DNA of 48,934 nt from Beijerinckiaceae bacterium. Its GTDB lineage: Bacteria > Pseudomonadota > Alphaproteobacteria > Rhizobiales > Beijerinckiaceae. The DNA lies in assembly GCA_025458025.1 (NCBI GenBank), contig JALOTF010000007.1, forward strand, positions 1 to 48,934, given 5' to 3'. Below the pieces are notes generated by a model. It searched no databases. It was not told the DNA's origin and was given only the letters and a program-made list of their open reading frames with translations. Of this stretch, positions 42,422 through 48,934 are shown in pieces (the stretch's first letter is position 1; every line of letters starts with the position of its first letter). A program made the position numbers and the translations under genes.

Positions 42422-42991
42422 ATGTCGATCCGCCAATCGTTCATTCCCGCCGCCATCCTCGCCGTGCTGCTGCCGGCCGGGGCCGCACTGGCCCAGAGCG
42501 CGCCGACGGTCGTCAATCAGTCGATCGCCGAAAGCGATGTTCTCGGTGCCCAGAAGGCGTGGTGCGAAGCCCTCGTGAACATCAGCCGCACGGGCGAGAC
42601 ACAGGGCCAGGCTGCCGCCAAGGCTTTGGCCGAGAAGGTGATTGATGCCGCCTATGGCTACCAGATGGGTGCGGTTCTGTTCAAACCGACGCTAACCGTT
42701 GCGCCGCAGACCTTCCGCACCACCCGCGCTGGCGCGCTCGCTTACTTCGTGGGCGGTGATCAGGCCTTCCCGAAAGATAACGGCTTTGCGCTGAAGGGCT
42801 GGACCAAGTGCGAAGCCAAGAACAGCGCGATCTTCATCGCTGGCGATTCCGCCACGACGATGGGTAACGTGATGATCACCGGCAAGGATGGCAAGGTGAC
42901 CACGGTCGACAAGACCTGGAAGTTCGTGAAGGACGATGCCGGCAAGCTGCGCATCGTGGTGCATCACTCCTCGCTGCCCTTCACCGGCTGA
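42422..42991 (+). CDS. Secreted SnoaL-like/DUF4440-like protein
   Basis: The product is 189 aa with a Sec signal peptide (residues 1-24, ALAQ-SA). The mature part is a cone-shaped alpha/beta fold of the SnoaL/NTF2 type as judged by pattern (AKALAEKVIDAAYGYQMGAVLFKPTLT; GGDQAFPKDNGFALKGWTKCEAKNSAIFIAGDSATTMGNVMITGKDGK; VDKTWKFVKDDAGKLRIVVHHSSLP). Similar proteins are sometimes labelled phosphoribosyl-AMP cyclohydrolase, but no HisI motif is seen. AAGGAAA precedes the ATG; the open frame further upstream is antisense to the kinase. It is the likely target of the adjacent two-component system. Function unknown. Confidence 0.82.
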   Translation: MSIRQSFIPAAILAVLLPAGAALAQSAPTVVNQSIAESDVLGAQKAWCEALVNISRTGETQGQAAAKALAEKVIDAAYGYQMGAVLFKPTLTVAPQTFRTTRAGALAYFVGGDQAFPKDNGFALKGWTKCEAKNSAIFIAGDSATTMGNVMITGKDGKVTTVDKTWKFVKDDAGKLRIVVHHSSLPFTG

Positions 42992-43031
42992 GTGCCGACC
43001 GGATGGGGCCGGAATGGCTCGCAAACGATGA

Positions 43032-43057
43032 AAAAGGCCGCTTCGCAGCGGCCTTTT
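43032..43057. terminator. Bidirectional rho-independent terminator
   Basis: AAAAGGCCGCT (43032-43042) pairs with AGCGGCCTTTT (43047-43057) around TCGC. The GC-rich core with A-run on one side and T-run on the other works on both strands, serving the SnoaL-like gene (plus) and the nucleotidase gene (minus), which converge here. Confidence 0.9.
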
Positions 43058-43081
43058 GTGTCTCGTTCGGAGCGGAACGGC

Positions 43082-44629
43082 TCATTTCGCGACGATGCGC
43101 CCCTCGACCGTGCTGTTCACGGTTCCGAGCTTACGCACATGCACCATCACCACATTGGCCATCAGCGTGCCATCGGTCTTGCCGATCAGCGTGCGCCCGC
43201 GCCCCAGAGCCGAATAGCCATCCCCGCCGCCGAACATGAAGTCATTCGAGGCGACCTTGTACTTCGCGGCCGGATCGATCGGCTTGCCAGCCACCTCGAT
43301 GGAAAGCACGCGGCTTCCCACTGCTGCCTTCGGATCGTAGCTGAAGGTGAGGCCCGAGACCTGCGGGAAGCGGCCCGCGCGGTTGTCGACCTGCGAGACG
43401 CCATTCTCCAGCGCATCCTTGATGTCCTTCCCGGTGATCTCGACCATCACGGTCGAGTTGCCGAAGGGCAATTCCGAGAGGATGTCGCGCCGCGTCAGCG
43501 TCGCGCCGGGCGCATATTGCTTGTTCGCGCGAATTCCGCCGCCATTGGTGATGGCCACATCAGCGCCGGTCGCCGCGCGCATCGCATCCGCGATGAGGTT
43601 GCCGATGGCCGCTTCCTGGCTGCGCACGGTGGCGGAGCGGCTATCGAGCGCGACCGCCGTGGTGCCGATATTGACATCCAGCTCCTTGGAAAGCTCCGCC
43701 TCATATTTCTTCACGATGGTCAGCGTCGCCGGATCGGGCTCCACAAGCGCCGAATCGATCGGGCGGAACACCGGGCGCCACGTGACGGTGCGTTTGCCCT
43801 CGCGCTCGCCGATGATGCAATACATGTCGATGGCGGTGACATATTCGCCTTCCTCGCCCGATTCCACCATCGCCACGCGGTTGTCGTAGGAAATGCGCAG
43901 ATCGTGGTCATGGCCGGTCAGCAGCACATCGACGAGGCGTGAGCGCGCAATTTCGAGGTCGCGGGTGAAATCCGTGTGGGTCACGGCCACCACGATATCC
44001 GCGCCGGCATCGCGCAGGGCCTTCGATTGCTCGCGGACGGCGGCCATCTCATCGGTAAACGTAAAGCCCTGTGCCGACGACATCAGCGGCGTGCTGGCCA
44101 AAGCCACGCCGAAGACACCGAGCTTGATCGGGCCCATCTCGTAGATCTTGCGATCCTCATGGCCGGGCAGGGCAGAACCATCGGCGTTGCGCAGGTTCGC
44201 GGCCATGAAGAGCGATTTCGATTCCGCCCGGCGCTTGAGATAAACCTCCTTGCCGAAATCGAATTCGTGGTTGCCCGGCACGAACACATCCGGCGGCACC
44301 ACGTTCAGCAGTTCCACCGTATGCGCGCCCTGATCGAAGCCCGACATCAGCGAGGGCGAATACATGTCGCCGGCATGGGCATAGAAGCAGGGCACCGGCC
44401 CTGCTTTTTCTGCCCGCGCAATAGCCGCGAGGCGCGCGAAGCCGCCTTTCTTCGCCACTTCGCTCATCTTGTAGATGTCATTCACGAGGAGTAGCCGGAA
44501 GGTCGGCGTGGCACCCTGGCTCGCGGCCTGCGCGAGGGCTTCCTCGGCGCTGCCGGCCATGATCGTCGTCGCGGCAAGGCCGCCGGCTACCGCAATCTTG
44601 AACGCGTCGCGCCTGTTGATCTCGCTCAT
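43082..44629 (-). CDS. Tat-exported bifunctional 5'-nucleotidase/metallophosphatase (UshA-like)
   Basis: The product is 515 aa with a Tat signal (NRRDAFKIAV, residues 5-14; cleavage near LAQA, about residue 35). The N-terminal metallophosphatase has GNHEFDFG (metal ligands and catalytic His-Asp), HTDF and LTGHDHD; the C-terminal 5'-nucleotidase domain has ITNGGGIRANKQY and the nucleotide-stacking region near GVSQVDNRAGRFPQVSG. It dephosphorylates nucleotides in the periplasm. With upp, the URC-like genes and deoB beside it, it probably supplies nucleosides for uptake and breakdown. Confidence 0.92.
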   Translation of the reverse strand: MSEINRRDAFKIAVAGGLAATTIMAGSAEEALAQAASQGATPTFRLLLVNDIYKMSEVAKKGGFARLAAIARAEKAGPVPCFYAHAGDMYSPSLMSGFDQGAHTVELLNVVPPDVFVPGNHEFDFGKEVYLKRRAESKSLFMAANLRNADGSALPGHEDRKIYEMGPIKLGVFGVALASTPLMSSAQGFTFTDEMAAVREQSKALRDAGADIVVAVTHTDFTRDLEIARSRLVDVLLTGHDHDLRISYDNRVAMVESGEEGEYVTAIDMYCIIGEREGKRTVTWRPVFRPIDSALVEPDPATLTIVKKYEAELSKELDVNIGTTAVALDSRSATVRSQEAAIGNLIADAMRAATGADVAITNGGGIRANKQYAPGATLTRRDILSELPFGNSTVMVEITGKDIKDALENGVSQVDNRAGRFPQVSGLTFSYDPKAAVGSRVLSIEVAGKPIDPAAKYKVASNDFMFGGGDGYSALGRGRTLIGKTDGTLMANVVMVHVRKLGTVNSTVEGRIVAK

Positions 44630-44728
44630 GTTCGAAACTCCCGGTTTGTCGCAGGTGCCCGAACGGCGACCTTGTTCTTTTTCGAATGTAGACCCAGTGC
44701 CGCGCCTTTTGGAAGGGTGCGCAATGCC

Positions 44729-45358
44729 TCAATGCGTGCCATAGATACGATCGCCGGCATCCCCGAGACCGGGCACGATGTAACCCTTCTCGTTGAGCTT
44801 CTCGTCGATGGCCGCGGTCCAGATCGGCACATCCGGGTGCAGTGCCTGCATCTGCGCGATGCCCTCGGGCGCCGCGAGCAGGCAGACGAAGCGGATATCA
44901 TGCGCGCCGCGCGCTTTCAGGCGCTCGATGGCAGCCGTGGCTGAATTGCCCGTTGCGAGCATCGGGTCCGTGACGATCACGAGGCGATCGGCGAGATCAT
45001 GCGGGGCCTTGAAGAAATACTCGATGGCTTCCAGCGTATCGTGGTCGCGGTAGAGGCCGATATGCGCGACGCGCGCTGAGGGGATGAGTTCGAGCATGCC
45101 CTCGGAGAGCGCGATTCCTGCGCGCAGGATGGGCGCGAGAACCAGCTTCTTGCCGTCGATCATTGGCGCATCCATGGCCTGAAGCGGCGTTTCGATGCGT
45201 TTCGTGGTCATCGGCAATTCGTGCGTCACCTCATAGGCCAGCAGCATGGCGATCTCGCGCACGAGCTGGCGGAACCCGGAGGTCGAGCGCGTCTTGTCGC
45301 GCAAAAGCGACAGCTTGTGCTGCACGAGGGGGTGTTTGACGACCGTAACGCCCTGCAT
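44729..45358 (-). CDS. upp: Uracil phosphoribosyltransferase
   Basis: The product is 209 aa, the standard length. It has the PRPP loop [15 protein letters not shown] and the uracil-binding C-terminus [17 protein letters not shown]. It makes UMP from uracil and PRPP in the cytoplasm. The ATG at 45358 matches the family start ([20 protein letters not shown]) and has ACAGGA upstream; the frame stays open 19 codons further. It is 53 nt downstream of the URC4-like gene on the same strand. In the URC degradation pathway a uracil phosphoribosyltransferase is one of the required steps. Confidence 0.95.
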   Translation of the reverse strand: MQGVTVVKHPLVQHKLSLLRDKTRSTSGFRQLVREIAMLLAYEVTHELPMTTKRIETPLQAMDAPMIDGKKLVLAPILRAGIALSEGMLELIPSARVAHIGLYRDHDTLEAIEYFFKAPHDLADRLVIVTDPMLATGNSATAAIERLKARGAHDIRFVCLLAAPEGIAQMQALHPDVPIWTAAIDEKLNEKGYIVPGLGDAGDRIYGTH

Positions 45359-45411
45359 GGTGTTGGATCCTGTCTTCGGGGGCTTCTTTTGGTGAAACCC
45401 GTTGTTGTCAT

Positions 45412-46621
45412 TCAAAAAACGGTGCCGTCACTCACGATGCGCAAGGGCGGACTGCCATCGGCGCGCCGCTCGCGGGCGAGCCTGCGGCCCGTGGCCCAGG
45501 TTCCGCCCTCCAGCACGCGCGCCAGCGGAAAATCCGTCTCGGCGACGCCCAGAGCCGCACGCACGAGCGGCGCGATGCCATCCAGCAACGCGACCGTCAG
45601 CGCCCGCCACTCGATGATGACGGTGGAATCCGGTTTGTGCTCGGCCGCCAGGATCGCCGCATCCTTCGGCACGATCACCCCGCCATCGAGGAAAAGCCCG
45701 CCATTGCGATATTCCGCGAGGCCGGTGAGGCCATCGATGGCACTCACCGTGATCCCCGCCGCCTGCAAGGGCTCGATAAGGGAATATGACAGCCATTGCG
45801 AGAGCTTGTGGAAGGGCACCAGCGCGCCGGTCGCGCTGCCATCTTCCAGCAGGGGGTGCCGCCATGTATCGCCCAGCGGCACGCCGTGAAGGCTGAGGCG
45901 CGAGGGCCAGATCGGCCCGAAATGCCTAAGAACCGCTGCGAGAATCTCCGAAGCGGGCAGGGTGCTGCGCCCCTTCCCCAGCACATCAAACAGCGCGCCG
46001 GGCCGGGCATGGCCGCCGGCATCGGGCATCGCGGAATCAGCGAGAAGCGCGCGGCCCAGCACATTCAGCAGGCTCACGCGGCCTTCAAGGCCGTCCAGCG
46101 GGTTCGCCGGGCCGACCTGAAAGCCCTCCGCGAGCGTTTCAACCGTCAGGCTCGCGAGGCGCGCGGCATCCGCGCGGAGAGGGTTCGCGGGATCATCCGA
46201 GAACGCGCCCGCCGCCCACATGTCGAAACTCGCGAGCGCGAGCCCCTCCGAGCGGCCAATCGCAATTCCGTTCAGCGGATCAACATAACGCCAGGCCGCA
46301 CCCGCGCCGGCATCAAGCAGCACGGAGACGATCACGAGATCGAACGCCGCGCGGGCGCGCTCCGCCGGGCTCGCCCAAGGCGTGGCCGCGTCAAGCTCTG
46401 CCCAGCGATCCCGCCCGGCATGGGTGAAATGCCGCCAGCGCGCATGGAAAGGTACGTCGAGCGTCGGGTAAGCCTGCCGCGTCACCTCGGCCACAATTGC
46501 GGCGACAGCCGGCAAACGAGCGAGATCAAGCCGGAAATGCGCGAGGCCATCGGCTTTCGCCAAAGCGAAAATCCGTTGCGCCTTCTCGCGCACGGCGGAT
46601 GCTGAGAGTAGCGCAGAGGTC

Positions 46622-46641
<20 letters not shown>
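45412..46641 (-). CDS. URC4/Urg3-family protein (DUF1688)
   Basis: The product is 409 aa from the GTG at 46641, which overlaps the end of the URC1-like gene by 20 bp; the family normally begins just here ([21 protein letters not shown]). Characteristic blocks are [46 protein letters not shown], and [28 protein letters not shown]. In yeast Lachancea kluyveri URC4 is needed for uracil degradation, with unknown exact chemistry. The neighbours (URC1-like and upp) make the same role likely here. Confidence 0.88.
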
Positions 46642-47881
<1,240 letters not shown>

Positions 47882-47967
47882 GCCCGTGCCTTGCTCAAGC
47901 CCCCTCAAAGCGTGTATTCCTTGCCTGCCGCATCAGGGGGCGCGGGCAGGATTGCGTTGCTAAGTCT

Positions 47968-48934
47968 TCAGTTAAAAGGCGTGCCTTTCGTGGTTGGCGT
48001 TAGCCCAAGATGCTTCAGGATGCTCGCGGCGATATCCGCGAGGCTGTCGCGCACGCCGATGGAGCCCGGCTGAATACCCGGCCCGAAGGCAAGGATCGGC
48101 ACCCGCTCGCGGGTATGGTCCGTTCCGCGCCAGGTTGGATCATTGCCATGATCGGCAGTGATGATCGCGAGATCGCCCGGCTTGAGCCGCGCCATGATCT
48201 CGGGAATGCGCCGGTCGAAGGCTTCGAGGGCGGCCGCATAGCCCGGAACGTCGCGCCGGTGGCCGAATTCGACGTCGAAATCGATGAGGTTCGCGAAGAC
48301 GAGCCCGCCCTCGGGCAGGCGTTCGAAACCGGCCAGCGCCGCATCAAGCAGGCGGTCATTGCCCGCGGCCTTGATCTCCTCGCCTGTGCCGCGATGCGCG
48401 AAGATATCGCCGATCTTGCCGATGGTGATGATCTTGCGGCCCGCTTCGGTCAGCTGGTCGAGCATGGTCGGCGCGGCGGGCTCGATCGCCCAGTCCTTGC
48501 GGTTGGCCGTGCGCCGGAAGGCGCCACGCCTCTCGCCCACGAAAGGCCGCGCGATCACCCGGCCAATCGCGAGGGAGCGCGTGAGTTCGCGCATGACCGC
48601 GCAGATCGCGTAGAGCCGTTCAAGGCCGAAGGTCGTCTCGCTCGCGGCCATCTGCAGCACGGAATCCGCCGAGGTATAGAGGATGGGCTTGCCGCTGGCG
48701 CAATGCTCCTCGCCGAATTCCTCGATGATCTCCGTGCCCGAGGCGTGCCTGTTGCCGAGAATGCCGGGCAGGCCGGTTTCCGCAAGGAACGCCGCGATCA
48801 GCTCTGGCGGAAAGCAGGGCTCGGTCTGCGGGAAATAGCCCCACTCGAAATCCACGGGAAATCCCGCGATTTCCCAATGGCCTGACGGCGTATCCTTGCC
48901 GTTGGAGGTCTCCGTTCCAGCGCCATGGAGGCCC
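47968..48934 (-). CDS. deoB: Phosphopentomutase, N-terminus beyond the window
   Basis: The visible 322 codons cover most of the protein and stay in frame to the right edge, so the gene is partial there, not broken. The family block [15 protein letters not shown] lies at the edge; further features are [43 protein letters not shown] and the metal ligands in [20 protein letters not shown]. It interconverts ribose-1- and ribose-5-phosphate, linking nucleoside phosphorolysis to central metabolism. It lies 86 nt upstream of the URC1-like gene and fits the nucleotide salvage theme. Confidence 0.93.
   Translation of the reverse strand, partial: GLHGAGTETSNGKDTPSGHWEIAGFPVDFEWGYFPQTEPCFPPELIAAFLAETGLPGILGNRHASGTEIIEEFGEEHCASGKPILYTSADSVLQMAASETTFGLERLYAICAVMRELTRSLAIGRVIARPFVGERRGAFRRTANRKDWAIEPAAPTMLDQLTEAGRKIITIGKIGDIFAHRGTGEEIKAAGNDRLLDAALAGFERLPEGGLVFANLIDFDVEFGHRRDVPGYAAALEAFDRRIPEIMARLKPGDLAIITADHGNDPTWRGTDHTRERVPILAFGPGIQPGSIGVRDSLADIAASILKHLGLTPTTKGTPFN

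Overview
The window is GC-rich, densely coding chromosomal DNA with short intergenic gaps, many ATGA/GTGA stop-start overlaps and long meaningless antisense frames. The gene families present (circularly permuted ATP-grasp/alpha-E/transglutaminase operon, TRAP and NitT/TauT transporters, CaiB-type CoA transferase, FCD-type GntR regulators, Tat-exported binding proteins) point to an alphaproteobacterium, probably Hyphomicrobiales; the genus cannot be told from the sequence. I see no tRNA, rRNA, insertion sequence, prophage or CRISPR array.

Layout. (1) 1-2136, minus strand: an FCD-GntR regulator, a metallo-beta-lactamase-fold hydrolase and a HAD-family gene that carries an internal deletion and frameshift and runs off the left edge. 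(2) 2304-8508, plus strand: a complete CUT1-type carbohydrate ABC transporter followed by a Tm-1-like protein and a class II aldolase. (3) 8524-10020, minus strand: an aldo/keto reductase fused to a RidA domain. (4) 10170-14994, plus strand: an oligopeptide-type binding protein and two permeases without ATPases, followed by a metal-dependent amidohydrolase. (5) 15021-21636, minus strand: the transglutaminase / ATP-grasp-alpha-E / transglutaminase-DUF2126 operon. (6) 22095-26574, plus strand: a DapA/NanA-superfamily lyase, a GntR regulator and a DctPQM TRAP transporter, behind a perfect 14-bp palindrome and a consensus -35 box. (7) 26579-29355, minus strand: an ABC-F ATPase, then a Tat-exported deaminase translationally coupled to a secreted ankyrin protein. 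(8) 29567-39907, plus strand: a LysR regulator followed by a ten-gene catabolic run (amidase, CoA transferase, crotonase, NitT/TauT ABC transporter, PuuE-like deacetylase, SDR, MaoC hydratase, aspartoacylase-like). (9) 39933-42991: a two-component system divergent from a small secreted SnoaL-like protein. (10) 43082-48934, minus strand: a Tat-exported 5'-nucleotidase and upp, URC4-like, URC1-like and deoB (cut by the right edge), which together look like a pyrimidine salvage and URC-type uracil-degradation cluster.

Taken together the region is a scavenging and catabolism neighbourhood: four separate binding-protein-dependent uptake systems, each next to degradative enzymes and mostly to its own regulator. 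Two signals stand out beyond the gene list. Each of the four binding-protein genes is followed, before the next transporter gene, by a strong stem-loop. Several enzymes in the 30.6-39.9 kb operon have lost the standard catalytic residues of their families (crotonase without both glutamates, SDR without its catalytic tetrad), so this operon probably runs a non-standard CoA-linked pathway. The best candidates for undescribed biology are that operon, the ATP-grasp/transglutaminase operon, the exported deaminase-ankyrin pair and the bacterial URC cluster.
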